Positions 6,717 to 15,243 are shown, counted from the stretch's first letter. The stretch: DNA of 36,252 nt from Selenomonadaceae bacterium (GCA_017549815.1 JAFYNH010000082.1:1-36252), one strand, 5' to 3'. The notes: generated by a model not told the origin, from the sequence alone. Numbers and translations are program-made.

Positions 6717-9485
6717 TTATTTATCGTTGTGTTTAAGTCGTTTAATATGGAAAGTACCGGTTTCGACTTCTTTTCTATGGCAATGAGGGCATTCATTGGT
6801 AATAATGCCGGTGTAGCCGCAAACGGGGTCGCGGTCGACTGGGTGATTGATTGAAAAATAGCCCATATTGGCATCATGCATAGCCCTGACGAGAGCCTCG
6901 AACGCGGAAAGATTTTTAGTAGGGTCGCCGTCCATTTCGATATAGGCGATATGCCCCGCGTTGCAGATAGCGTGGTAGGGAGCCTCAATCCTAATCTTAT
7001 CGCCCGCGCAGATAGGGAAATAAACGGGCACATGACTTGAATTAGTCATATAAGGTCGGTCAGTGACGCCTTTTATATTTCCGTAGATTTTTCTGTTTGA
7101 ACGTTGGAATTGTCCGGCTGTTGATTCTGCGGGCGTTCCAAAGGTCGTCCAGTTACGTTTTTCGCGCTTAGTATAATCGTCGGTACGTTCGCGCAGGTGT
7201 TTGACGATTTTCAAGCCTAATTCTTGAGCGTCATTGCTTTGCCCGTGATGTTTACCGATTAAAGCGACCAGACACTCTGCAAGTCCGCAAAAGCCGATTG
7301 AATAGCTTGCGTGCTTTAAAACGTCTTTAATTTTATCGGTCGGCTTGAGTTTTTCGGAGTCCATCCAGACGCCCTGCCCCATAAGGAACGGGAAATTATA
7401 AACGTGCTTTTCTTCGATAACCTTGAGCCGACACAACAAATAATCATGGCAAAGGGTTATGTACTTATCATAGAGGCGGAAGAATTCTTCGATATTGCTT
7501 TTTGATTCAAGCGCGAGCTTCGGCAAGTTAATCGTCACGAAAGCAAAATTCCCGCGACTGCCCGATTCTTCGCGCCCGTTGACGTTTGACATAACGCGGG
7601 TTCGGCAATTCCCCGAATTTATAAATGACAAAGTGAATTTATCCGTTGCCGTCTCAAGGTCGTAACTGCATTTATCAAGACTGCCGAGCGTTTCAATCGA
7701 AGTGACAGCTATAACATCAGGAGTTTTGGTTGATGATTCGACACCGTTCCATTGTAAAAAAGCCTTTTTGCCGCTACCAAGATTTGTTGCAATCTCGTTG
7801 CTCATGGAAAATTCAACGCGGTAACGAATTTTTGTAATTTCTTCGGCGTCATAATGATTCAAATAAAGTTTCGCGGGATAACCCAGTGATTGTGCCAAAG
7901 CCAACTGTTGAAGTGACAATTCTTTATTCGTCGAGCCGATTTGAACTTTCGATTTACTGCTTATATGTCCGTCACCGTCAATCATTCCTGCCAAGAAAGC
8001 TAAACGAATTTTTCGCGGCGCAGAAAAAATTTCATTCGGAATGGAACGTTCGGATTTGAGTTCGCCGCCGAAAATATTTTTAAGGTACATTCCAAGTTTC
8101 TTTTGCTCGCCACAAATTCTAACTAAATCATAACAACCTTTGACACCGCGATTATAATTTTGGACGTGACAATCGAAATTCCAAGCTTTTTTTACGCTCT
8201 CAATATATTTAGCCTCAATATCTGCTTCCGTATTTCCGTCTAAAGCTACGCAAATGTCATGAGAATAGTTGCCGTCAGTAATTATAAGCCCGAGAGCGTA
8301 GGCAAGATTTTCATCAATAGTCGAAGTGGTGATGCTATTTTCGGGTAAAGTGAACCATGTCTTAATTGTATCGCCTACTCGCAAGTCTTTGACATAAATT
8401 CGCCCGCGATTTTCTGTGTAAAGCGGATGGTCGGCAGTTACGAGAAGACTTCGACCATTACTGAATTTAATGCGTGCCCAATTACCCATGTCGGGATTTT
8501 TAATGACGGTTTTAACGTTGACAAAGCCGTTTTCGCCGTCCCAAACTTCAAGTTCTGTGGGGATTTTGTATTCGCTTAAATCTTGTTTCAAAATCTCAGA
8601 ATCAATGCGTTGCCAAAGTCGTTTCAAACCCTCGCAATAAATTTTTCCTTTACGACGATAAACGACAATCTCGTCGCCGTCAGCACAACCCATGGTCGCC
8701 ACATAACTGTTATAATCACCGGGCTTGTAGTATTGCAAATTATACGGTGCGTCCAATGAGACGAAATTTGGGAAAAGACGTTTTGCACTGACTTTGCAAG
8801 CTTGTCTGAACAAATCGTAGTTTGGGTCGTCGACGTTATAATTAACACCGCTTTTAAGCTGAAAAACACTTATCGGGAAAATTGGAGTTTCGCCGTTACC
8901 GAGCCCCGCGTCGATTGCGTTCAAAACCTCGCGGGTAACTAAGCGACCTTCGGGCGAAGTGTCCATACCGTAATTTATGGAACTGAAAGGAACTTGTGCA
9001 CCTGCCCTGCTGTGGAGCGTATTAAAATTATGAATCAATGCTTCCATAGCTTGATGAGTTTCTTCTTCAACGTCCGCGCAGGCTTGCTTATAAATTTTTG
9101 CCGCGAGTTTTTCCGAGCCGATAATTTTTGTTAAGTTTTCGACGGCGATGGGATTTTCTCCCTCAGAATAAGTGCAAATATTAAAATCAATTTCGCCTGC
9201 CGCAGTTACGTCGCAAAATTCGCAGGCGCGTTTAAGCTCGTTTTCTATCGCCTTCTTAAAAGATTTTCTTACACCTTCAGCCATTGCATAATCAAAGGCG
9301 TTTATACTTTGCCCGCCAAACATATCATTTTGATTGCTTTGCACTGCTATACATGCCAACGACGCATAAGAACGAATGGAATTTGGCTCGCGAAGAAAAC
9401 CGTGCCCCGTCGAAAAGCCGCCGTGAAAAAGTTTCAGCAAATCGATTTGGCAACAGTTAAACGTTATTAAACTGAAATCCTTGTC
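6717..9485 (-). CDS. nrdD: Anaerobic ribonucleoside-triphosphate reductase, exon 2 (with in-frame intein)
   Basis: Main catalytic part of the class III ribonucleotide reductase, which makes dNTPs anaerobically. The exon resumes at DKDFSLITF, with NCC (equivalent of phage T4 Cys79) followed by QIDLLKLF, then GFSTGHGFLREPN and SNQND. The exteins meet at ATMG|CRTRVMSN, where the Cys is the thiyl-radical cysteine (T4 Cys290). A 360-residue intein splits this site. Mature spliced protein: 731 residues. The C-terminus has a zinc-ribbon-like PVCGYTG...CPHC but ends ~20 residues later without the R-[VI]-[CT]-G-Y-L glycyl-radical motif. No nrdG activase gene lies in the window. An unspliced frame could start at TTG 9440 but would lack the ATP cone and NCC. 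Confidence 0.93.
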   Translation of the reverse strand, partial: DKDFSLITFNCCQIDLLKLFHGGFSTGHGFLREPNSIRSYASLACIAVQSNQNDMFGGQSINAFDYAMAEGVRKSFKKAIENELKRACEFCDVTAAGEIDFNICTYSEGENPIAVENLTKIIGSEKLAAKIYKQACADVEEETHQAMEALIHNFNTLHSRAGAQVPFSSINYGMDTSPEGRLVTREVLNAIDAGLGNGETPIFPISVFQLKSGVNYNVDDPNYDLFRQACKVSAKRLFPNFVSLDAPYNLQYYKPGDYNSYVATMGCADGDEIVVYRRKGKIYCEGLKRLWQRIDSEILKQDLSEYKIPTELEVWDGENGFVNVKTVIKNPDMGNWARIKFSNGRSLLVTADHPLYTENRGRIYVKDLRVGDTIKTWFTLPENSITTSTIDENLAYALGLIITDGNYSHDICVALDGNTEADIEAKYIESVKKAWNFDCHVQNYNRGVKGCYDLVRICGEQKKLGMYLKNIFGGELKSERSIPNEIFSAPRKIRLAFLAGMIDGDGHISSKSKVQIGSTNKELSLQQLALAQSLGYPAKLYLNHYDAEEITKIRYRVEFSMSNEIATNLGSGKKAFLQWNGVESSTKTPDVIAVTSIETLGSLDKCSYDLETATDKFTLSFINSGNCRTRVMSNVNGREESGSRGNFAFVTINLPKLALESKSNIEEFFRLYDKYITLCHDYLLCRLKVIEEKHVYNFPFLMGQGVWMDSEKLKPTDKIKDVLKHASYSIGFCGLAECLVALIGKHHGQSNDAQELGLKIVKHLRERTDDYTKREKRNWTTFGTPAESTAGQFQRSNRKIYGNIKGVTDRPYMTNSSHVPVYFPICAGDKIRIEAPYHAICNAGHIAYIEMDGDPTKNLSAFEALVRAMHDANMGYFSINHPVDRDPVCGYTGIITNECPHCHRKEVETGTFHIKRLKHNDK
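7608..8687 (-). other. NrdD intein with LAGLIDADG homing endonuclease
   Basis: 360-residue in-frame protein intron. It begins with Cys1 (CADGDEIVVY, splicing block A), has T84-A-D-H87 (block B), two LAGLIDADG helices (~128-142 ALGLIITDG and ~229-243 LAGMIDGDG), block F (SYDLETATDKFTL) and ends FINSGN before Cys+1 of the C-extein. The penultimate residue is Gly rather than the usual His; some active inteins tolerate this. It lies directly before the catalytic cysteine, a typical conserved-site insertion. It contains none of the CCGCGCAG octamers found in the exteins. Confidence 0.93.
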
Positions 9486-10383
9486 CGTAATTTTGACTAT
9501 ATCATAATCTCTTTCGAGATTCCGGGCACTTCGGAATGCGGAATTTCACCGTAAACCTACTCTACTCGCCTTTTAAACTTTCGATAGTCGATTAACTTTA
9601 CTTTTCAAGTCCACAATAGAAATTATGCCGCAATTTTTAAATTCAATAACGTCTTCGCCATTCAAAAATTTAATAATGTTATTATAAATCCATGTCAAAG
9701 ATTTTCCTGTCAACTCAGTTAATTCCGACATCATATATAATCGTCCGTTTTCACCGTGAATCTCAAAACGATAACGCGGATTTCGTCTTCCAGAAGAACA
9801 GCCTGACGCAATCTGACCAGCAGATATATTCTTAGCAGTTTTATCGCGAAATTCTTTATCATTCCAACGAATGGAATTATTCAAAGAGACGTTGTTAAAA
9901 CCTTTTTCGCGTGCCCTGCGATTATTTTCTTTTTTAGTAACCCATTCAAGATTTTCGGCGGAATTATTGAAATGATTGTTGTCCAAATGATCAACATCCA
10001 ATTCTGAATAATTGGCAGGCGGATTGCAAAAAAGATAAGCAATGAGACGATGAACACTGAAACGTTTTGGCTTCCCCTCGATTCTTAGCGTTACTTTGGC
10101 ATAAGAACCGTAACAATCAAACTTAAGAAATTTTTTAGTCAGATTTGAATAGATTCGCCCTTCCGAGTATACTAGATAATCATGGAAACTCTTAATGGAC
10201 ATTCGGCATAACCTCCTTTCCTCGAAAAGTCTTAGCACAGGATTCGTCTTAAGACATCCCCTGTCAGCCCCGCCACAAATTGCCATTTCCTGCAATGCCG
10301 TTTTTGCGTCAGCGGGACACCTCAAATTTTTGAGTTCACCCGGTTTTTCATAGCGCGTCACCACGCTAAGCCACGACTTTTTC
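9486..10383 (-). mobile_element. Putative group I intron in nrdD
   Basis: Joining 10384 to 9485 restores the NrdD frame exactly: IHIH (exon 1) + DKDFSLITF (exon 2). Unspliced, exon 1 reads EKVVA-stop. The 5' exon ends in T (CAT) and the intron ends in G, as group I introns require. Near the 3' end, GATATAGTC (9505-9497 region) can pair with GACTATC (~9589-9583), fitting the P7 R/S elements, and TCTCGAAAGAGA forms a hairpin between them. The 5' part contains a GGGTGAACTC..., GTGTCCCGCTGACGC and GCAGGAAATGGC core-like stretch. About 898 nt, encoding an HNH protein. Class and exact ends need a covariance model. Confidence 0.8.
9573..10202 (-). CDS. Intron-encoded HNH homing endonuclease
   Basis: 209-residue nuclease within the nrdD intron. 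An N-terminal domain (SFHDYLVYSEGRIYSN) precedes the HNH core HRLIAYLF...VDHLDNNHFNN...NLEWVTKKEN (~51-93), and a C-terminal NUMOD-like DNA-binding helix region follows (LYMMSELTELTGKS). Start chosen at ATG 10202, which has AAAGGAGG about 9 nt upstream; the frame is open further upstream into intron core sequence. The stop codon overlaps the presumed P7 5' strand (KVNRLSKV-stop spans GACTATC), as is common for intron ORFs packed against the ribozyme. It would cleave intronless nrdD alleles to spread the intron (family knowledge). Confidence 0.88.
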   Translation of the reverse strand: MSIKSFHDYLVYSEGRIYSNLTKKFLKFDCYGSYAKVTLRIEGKPKRFSVHRLIAYLFCNPPANYSELDVDHLDNNHFNNSAENLEWVTKKENNRRAREKGFNNVSLNNSIRWNDKEFRDKTAKNISAGQIASGCSSGRRNPRYRFEIHGENGRLYMMSELTELTGKSLTWIYNNIIKFLNGEDVIEFKNCGIISIVDLKSKVNRLSKV

Positions 10384-10890
10384 ATGGATATGGATCCAGT
10401 TTTCCTTATCAGCAATCACGAATTCTTCAGGCAAGACGTAGTTATCAACGAAGTACTTGGAGCTTTCCGCGCCGAGTTTTAGCATAATGCCCATTGAAGC
10501 ATCGGTATTAATGTTGGCGTTATCGCGCTTTAAATCAATGTCTACAGAGTCGGCGAAAAAAATATCGCGGTAAGTGTCCATTAATTTTTTCTGCGCGGCG
10601 CGGCGTTGAGAATGCTTTTGCCGATAAACGATGAATTGCTTGGCAACGTCGAAGAAACCATGCGCCATTAAACATTTCTCGACTTGGTCTTGAATAGCCT
10701 CGACGCCGATAATTTCGTTCTCGGAAATCGCTTGCTCAACCGAATCCGTCACAAGTTCCAATTCTTCGTCGGAAAGTCTGTCGGCAGGTGTTGTAGCGTC
10801 TCGATTCGCGCCGACTATCGCATTAAAGATTTTCTCGCGGTCGTATGAAACCTTTTGCCCCGAACGTTTCCTAACCTTTGTCAGTTGCAT
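10384..10890 (-). CDS. nrdD: Anaerobic ribonucleoside-triphosphate reductase, exon 1 (ATP cone)
   Basis: The first 169 residues of NrdD. An ATP-cone allosteric domain (KVRKRSGQKVSYDREKI... to YRQKHSQRRAAQ, ~1-100) is followed by the start of the catalytic barrel (NANINTDASMGIM, KENWIHIH). The ATG at 10890 has AAAGGAGGAGG just upstream; the longer frame to 10971 runs through the promoter. Without intron removal, translation would end five codons into the intron. A promoter with TTCACA-17-TATAAT lies 32 nt upstream. Confidence 0.93.
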
Positions 10891-10921
10891 ATTTCCTCCT
10901 CCTTTCAAATGTAGTGGCGTG

Positions 10922-10950
10922 ATTATACCATTTGCAGGCTGGTTTGTGAA
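10922..10950 (-). promoter_or_regulatory. nrdD promoter
   Basis: On the - strand: TTCACA (10950-10945), 17-bp spacer, TATAAT (10927-10922). Five of six bases match at -35, all six at -10. Confidence 0.8.
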
Positions 10951-11055
10951 CATACCCGAATTTGACGCCAAAACGCGAAAGGCAATACGTCAAATGCATT
11001 ATGACGCGCTGTCACAAAGTCGACGACTCGAAAAATTTTTTATGCGACTTTATGA

Positions 11056-11061
11056 TATAAT
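11056..11061 (+). promoter_or_regulatory. -10 box of the acetyltransferase gene
   Basis: TGATATAATT provides a perfect TATAAT at 11056-11061. No good -35 is visible 16-18 bp upstream. SD AGAGGTGA follows at ~11070. Confidence 0.5.
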
Positions 11062-11082
11062 TATCGTTAGAGGTGATTTAAC

Positions 11083-11703
11083 ATGACAAAGGAAATCCAA
11101 CCGAAAGATTCAAATCGCTTTGTCGCATACAAACTTTGGATGAATGCTCCAAATCCTATGATAACATTTTTTAAAACTTTCGACGTTACCAATCTGATTA
11201 AAATTCATAAAAGAGATAGTCTCAAGTTCAATATGTTGCTTTGTTATTGCATTGGAAAAGCCGCCGCCGATATAAAAGAATTTTTTACCTTGCCCGTCGG
11301 CGACAAGTTGATTCAATATGACTCGCTCGCCGTCAATACGATTGTTAAAAATAAACTCGGCGAAGTCAGCTCCTGCGATATTTTTTTCACGAAAGATTTA
11401 AAGGAATTCAATCGCGATTACTTGAAATATACCGCGCAGGTCGCCGAAACTTGCCAAGACCGCGATTTATCAGATGATTTTATGGTTATCGGCACTTCTG
11501 CGATTATCGAGACCGAACTTGACGGCGTTATCGGCATGAACAGCGGTTTTAATAATCCGTTCCTGTTTTGGGGCAAGTACAGGAAAAAGCGATTAAAATA
11601 TTATCTGCCAGTATCGTTTCAATTTCATCATACGCAAATAGACGGCTCGCACGCCGCTAAATTCCTTGAAGGCTTGCAAGCGGAAATAAATCAACTTTTA
11701 TAG
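11083..11703 (+). CDS. CatA-like O-acetyltransferase
   Basis: 206 residues, typical of type A chloramphenicol acetyltransferase-like proteins. The family catalytic motif HH-x3-DG is present as HHTQIDG (182-188); His183 would be the general base. The centre (NMLLCYCIGKAAAD, LPVGDKLIQYDSLAVN, SSCDIFFTKDLKEF) fits the CAT fold. Whether it acetylates chloramphenicol or another hydroxylated substrate cannot be told; chromosomal homologues of this kind are common and often not resistance genes. Monocistronic; converges with the next gene, their 3' ends overlapping by 13 nt. Confidence 0.85.
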   Translation: MTKEIQPKDSNRFVAYKLWMNAPNPMITFFKTFDVTNLIKIHKRDSLKFNMLLCYCIGKAAADIKEFFTLPVGDKLIQYDSLAVNTIVKNKLGEVSSCDIFFTKDLKEFNRDYLKYTAQVAETCQDRDLSDDFMVIGTSAIIETELDGVIGMNSGFNNPFLFWGKYRKKRLKYYLPVSFQFHHTQIDGSHAAKFLEGLQAEINQLL

Positions 11704-12083
11704 CGTTCAAGCTCCTCAACTTCGACGCTCGCCGCGTTAATCTTGAGCAAATAATAAATATCGTCCCTCTCCGAATTAAAATCCGTGTCGACCGCGAAGA
11801 TTGTAAAATTTCCGTCCTTGTCCAACTTACTACTACGAATTTCACTGTCAATTTCCGCGTCAAAAATTCTGTCGGCAATGGCGGCATAATATTCAAAGCA
11901 TGAAACGTCATTAAACGTTACGCGAATCCAACCGTTAGGCGGCTCATTCTTGTCATACCAAAGTTGCATCCAAAAGCAAAAGAAAATTTTAAACTTGAGG
12001 ACTTTTTTATTGGCGTCGAAGTCAATGTTCTCAATGCTACTGTCATGCAAATAATATTTTTCATCGAATTCCGCAATGGTCAT
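11691..12083 (-). CDS. Hypothetical protein, 130 aa
   Basis: Unknown. The sequence begins MTIAEFDEKYYLHDSSIENI. A short N-terminal H-D-S motif followed by alternating beta-strands (KKVLKFKIFFCFW, WIRVTFNDVSCFEYY, NFTIFAVDTDF) gives an all-beta, acidic, cytosolic protein. Similar HDS-starting small proteins are often found as immunity-like or orphan proteins, but I do not claim that function. ATG at 12083 with GAAGGTG 6 nt upstream. It stands alone on the - strand between + strand genes. Confidence 0.7.
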   Translation of the reverse strand: MTIAEFDEKYYLHDSSIENIDFDANKKVLKFKIFFCFWMQLWYDKNEPPNGWIRVTFNDVSCFEYYAAIADRIFDAEIDSEIRSSKLDKDGNFTIFAVDTDFNSERDDIYYLLKINAASVEVEELERYKS

Positions 12084-12162
12084 GTCGGCACCTTCGTTTT
12101 TTATAAAGGAAATTTCCTGTCGGCGTGGAAAGTTCCTTTAATTTATTCAAGGAGAAATTTTT

Positions 12163-12915
12163 ATGAACACTTTTAACGCAAAGATTTTATCGAACGAAGA
12201 AGTCGCGGCGAAAATTTTCCGTCTGACTGTTGATGCTCCAGAACTCGCTCAAATTTCACGCGCAGGTCAATTCATCCAAGTCAAAATCTCCGATGAATTT
12301 ACGTTGCGGAGACCGCTGGGTATTGCGTCAACGGCGGGCGGCAAAATTAAAATTTTTTATCGTGCAGTCGGTCGCGGCACTGAAAATTTATCAAAACGTC
12401 GCGCAGGCGAAAGCTTAAACATTTTGGGCGCACTCGGTAACGGCTTTACTCCTCGCGATGGGAAAATTTTACTGGTCGGCGGCGGCATGGGATTAGCTCC
12501 TTTGCTCTGCGCGGCTGAACAATTTAATTCCGATGTTTTAATGGGCGGCAGAAATCGCGACGAAGTTATCTTTTGGCAGGAAGAATTCCGTCCGCATGTT
12601 GAAGAAATTTTTATCACAACCGACGACGGCAGTTACGCTAAAAAAGGCTTCGTCACAGATTTATTGCCCGAAATTTTACCGGCTAAAAATTATTCGGCGA
12701 TTCTGACTTGCGGTCCGGAAATTATGATGCGCGGCGTCGCTAAGCTTGTCCATGAAAAAAATTTGCCCTGCCAAGTCTCTTTTGAAAAGCGTATGGCTTG
12801 CGGATTAGGCGCGTGCTTAAGCTGTTCGATTGATACTGTCGACGGTCGCAGGAAAGTTTGCAAAGATGGTCCCGTATTCGACGCGCAAAAAGTTTTCGGA
12901 GGTAAATTCGCATGA
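12163..12915 (+). CDS. pyrK: Dihydroorotate dehydrogenase B, electron-transfer subunit
   Basis: Iron-sulfur flavoprotein that passes electrons from dihydroorotate dehydrogenase PyrD (1B type) to NAD+ in pyrimidine synthesis. 250 residues. FAD-binding RPLG (50-53), NAD-binding GGGMGLAP (106-113) and a C-terminal [2Fe-2S] site C213-x4-C218-x2-C221-x11-C233. AAGGAG lies 9 nt before the ATG. The stop overlaps the pyrD ATG (ATGA), as expected for a two-subunit complex. A 7-bp inverted repeat AAAGGAA/TTCCTTT lies at ~12105-12139 in the leader. Confidence 0.95.
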   Translation: MNTFNAKILSNEEVAAKIFRLTVDAPELAQISRAGQFIQVKISDEFTLRRPLGIASTAGGKIKIFYRAVGRGTENLSKRRAGESLNILGALGNGFTPRDGKILLVGGGMGLAPLLCAAEQFNSDVLMGGRNRDEVIFWQEEFRPHVEEIFITTDDGSYAKKGFVTDLLPEILPAKNYSAILTCGPEIMMRGVAKLVHEKNLPCQVSFEKRMACGLGACLSCSIDTVDGRRKVCKDGPVFDAQKVFGGKFA

Positions 12916-14216
12916 ATAATTTTTCCTTCCTCGAAGATAAACCCGAATATCGCTCGTTCTCAAAAGATTGTATCGACGCGGAAAAGGTTTTTCGCAGTTC
13001 TTACGATTCTTGCGTTAAACTCGTACGCACTGCCATTGATGCCGCCAGTAAATGGATTTACGCCGCCGAAAATAAAATTGCGTCCGATAATCTTTTCGAG
13101 CTGATTGAAAACGCCAACCTTGATAAAAATCTTTCCGATAAACTTCATTACTGTCGTAAAGCGGGTAACGCGGCGATTCATAACGAGAAAGAATTTTCGG
13201 CGCAAGAGGCGGAGCAATGCTTGAAAAATCTCTTCGACTTGGTTCTTTATATCGATAAAAATTATGGAAAAAATTTTGAGCCGCGAACTTTTAAAAGCTT
13301 AATCTGCGCAGAAAATATTTTACAAACGGAACTTTGCGGAATGAAACTCAACACTCCGATTTTTGCGGCGTCGGGAACGTTCGGATTCGGCGAGGAGTTT
13401 GAAAGTTTCGTTGACTTGTCGAGGCTCGGCGGCGTTATGGTTAAATGTATAACTTTAAAGCCGCGCAGAGGTAATGACGGCATTCGCATAACTGAAACTC
13501 CGTCGGGCATGTTGAATTGTATTGGGCTTGAAAATCCGGGCGTCGAAGTTTTTCTGACTAAAATTTTGCCGCGCATTAAGGATAAAATGAATGTCGTCGT
13601 CAATATCAGCGGCTCCAGCGTCGACGACTACGGCAATCTTGCAAAACTTTTAGACGTGGACGGCGTCGCGGCGATTGAATTAAATATTTCTTGCCCGAAC
13701 GTTAAAGACGGCGGAATAATTTTCGGCACTGATGAAAAGGCGGCGGCGGAAGTTACTCAAGCGGCTAAGAAAAATACCAGCAAGCCCGTTATCGTCAAGT
13801 TAAGCCCGAACGTTACGGACGTTACGAAAATTGCCCGCGCAGTTGAAAATGCGGGCGCGGATTGTCTTTCGCTGATAAATACGCTTATGGGCATGGAAAT
13901 AAATATTCACACGTGGCGACCAACGCTCGGAAATATTACGGGCGGACTTTCGGGCGGCGCGATTAAGCCTGTCGCGGTGCGTATGGTTTGGCAAGTCGCT
14001 AACGCCGTCAAAATCCCAATTATCGGCATGGGTGGCATACGTTCGGCAAGCGACGCCGCAGAATTCTTTTTAGCGGGAGCCTCTGCCGTCGCCATAGGTA
14101 CCGCCAATTTCGCAGAGCCTTCAATCACTATGAAAATCGCCGACGACTTGGAAACTTACTTGCGGAGTTGCGGGCTTAAAAATATCCGCGAGCTTGTCGG
14201 TAAAGTTAAAGCCTAA
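12912..14216 (+). CDS. pyrD: Dihydroorotate dehydrogenase 1B with N-terminal DUF4145-like domain
   Basis: 434 residues, against ~300 for a normal PyrD 1B. From ~137 it is a standard class 1B enzyme: [10 protein letters not shown] (151-160), [25 protein letters not shown] with catalytic base Cys261, then the FMN phosphate site GMGGI and AVAIGTANF. It oxidises dihydroorotate to orotate with PyrK. Residues 1-~122 ([41 protein letters not shown]) match the DUF4145 domain best known from the N-terminus of HsdR-type restriction subunits. No internal start with an SD exists near residue 135, so the fusion looks genuine. The role of the extra domain is unknown. Confidence 0.92.
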   Translation: MNNFSFLEDKPEYRSFSKDCIDAEKVFRSSYDSCVKLVRTAIDAASKWIYAAENKIASDNLFELIENANLDKNLSDKLHYCRKAGNAAIHNEKEFSAQEAEQCLKNLFDLVLYIDKNYGKNFEPRTFKSLICAENILQTELCGMKLNTPIFAASGTFGFGEEFESFVDLSRLGGVMVKCITLKPRRGNDGIRITETPSGMLNCIGLENPGVEVFLTKILPRIKDKMNVVVNISGSSVDDYGNLAKLLDVDGVAAIELNISCPNVKDGGIIFGTDEKAAAEVTQAAKKNTSKPVIVKLSPNVTDVTKIARAVENAGADCLSLINTLMGMEINIHTWRPTLGNITGGLSGGAIKPVAVRMVWQVANAVKIPIIGMGGIRSASDAAEFFLAGASAVAIGTANFAEPSITMKIADDLETYLRSCGLKNIRELVGKVKA

Positions 14217-14222
14217 AAAATT

Positions 14223-14256
14223 ATCCCCCGCGCAGATTGTCGCAGGGGATTTTTTT
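14223..14256. terminator. Bidirectional terminator containing the CCGCGCAG octamer
   Basis: ATCCCCCGCG...CGCAGGGGAT stem followed by seven T. It separates convergent pyrD and oppF; the oppF stop lies in the T tract. The 5' arm contains CCGCGCAG (14228-14235). A near copy is at 18678-18710. Confidence 0.87.
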
Positions 14257-15142
14257 AATTAACCATAACGAAATGGGTATCGCTTAGCTGTTGCATTGTG
14301 CCCTTTTCGTAATTCAAGCTGTCGGCGTTGTAAGTTATTAGCTGACGATTTTTTTCAACGGCAGGATTAGGTTGCGGCACGGCTGATAACAAACTTTGCG
14401 TGTAAGGGTGAACGGGATTAGAAAAAATTTCTTTAGTCGTGCCCGTCTCAACCATATAGCCCTTGTGCAGGACGCCAATTCTATCCGAAATGTATTTAAC
14501 CATGCTCAAATCGTGCGCAATGAAAAGATAGGCGCATTGGGTCTCGGCTTGAATATCCTTCATGAGGTTTACGACTTGCGCTTGAATCGAAACGTCTAAA
14601 GCCGAAATGCATTCGTCGGCAATGATAAGTTTCGGATTCATGACAAGGGCACGAGCTATCCCGACGCGCTGACGTTGTCCGCCTGAAAATTGTTGCGGAT
14701 ACCTTTCGGCGTGCGCGGGCGATAATCCGACTTTCTTTAAAATCTCGCCGATAATCTCGTTGCGCTCCTTAGGCGTCGAGTAAATTTTATGAATGTCAAG
14801 TCCTTCGCCGATTATGTCTCCGATTTTTTTACGCGGATTCAAACTGCTCATCGGGTCTTGAAAAATCATCTGCATATTTTTTCGAAGCATTCGGCGCGTT
14901 TTGTTATCAAGTTCGCCGGAAATTTTTCTGTAGTTGAAAATGATTTCGCCGTCGGTCGGGTCGTAAAGTCTGATGATACTTCGCCCGATTGTGGTTTTGC
15001 CGCTCCCCGATTCGCCGACAAGTCCGTAGGTTTCGCCCGCATTAATTTCAAACGAAACATCATTGACTGCCTTAACCGTAAAACTGCGCGAGATTTTAAA
15101 ATGCTGACGAAGATTTTTAACTTTAAGAAGAGGCTCAATCAT
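14255..15142 (-). CDS. oppF: Oligopeptide/dipeptide ABC transporter ATPase (OppF/DppF type)
   Basis: Second ATPase of a peptide importer. 295 residues. Walker A GESGSGKT (43-50), ABC signature FSGGQRQR, Walker B LIIADE, then the Opp/Dpp C-terminal extension HPYTQSLLSAVPQPNP. Energises uptake through OppB/OppC. Third gene of oppC-oppD-oppF on the - strand, separated from oppD by a degenerate repeat block. ATG at 15142 with AAAGGCGG upstream. Substrate (peptides, nickel, others) cannot be told. Confidence 0.93.
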   Translation of the reverse strand: MIEPLLKVKNLRQHFKISRSFTVKAVNDVSFEINAGETYGLVGESGSGKTTIGRSIIRLYDPTDGEIIFNYRKISGELDNKTRRMLRKNMQMIFQDPMSSLNPRKKIGDIIGEGLDIHKIYSTPKERNEIIGEILKKVGLSPAHAERYPQQFSGGQRQRVGIARALVMNPKLIIADECISALDVSIQAQVVNLMKDIQAETQCAYLFIAHDLSMVKYISDRIGVLHKGYMVETGTTKEIFSNPVHPYTQSLLSAVPQPNPAVEKNRQLITYNADSLNYEKGTMQQLSDTHFVMVN

Positions 15143-15159
15143 AATTAGCCGCCTTTCTG

Positions 15160-15243
15160 AACTAGGAACTGGTTGTTAGGAACTAGGGACTAGGGATTAA
15201 TTGCGCATTACGCATTTCTAATTCCTAATTCCTAATTCCTAAT
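15160..15243 (-). repeat. Degenerate heptamer repeat block A (STRR-like)
   Basis: On the - strand: AATTAGG repeated three times, a GCGTAATGCGCAATTA segment, then CCCTAGTCCCTAGTTCCTAAC units. It fills the gap between oppD and oppF and contributes the last codons and TAG stop of oppD (GIRN-stop). It resembles the short tandemly repeated heptamers described in cyanobacteria; relatedness is only by form. Confidence 0.85.

Noticed and set aside
7605-8690. Treating the nrdD insertion at 7608-8687 as a second intron
   Set aside because: It is in frame throughout and has intein blocks A, B, F and G plus LAGLIDADG motifs.
10203-10415. Longer N-terminus for the intron HNH protein
   Set aside because: It is read from intron core and exon 1 sequence; the ATG at 10202 has the SD.
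11083-11703. Calling the CatA-like protein a chloramphenicol resistance gene
   Set aside because: Only the family motif is visible; substrate-specific residues cannot be judged and chromosomal relatives often act on other substrates.
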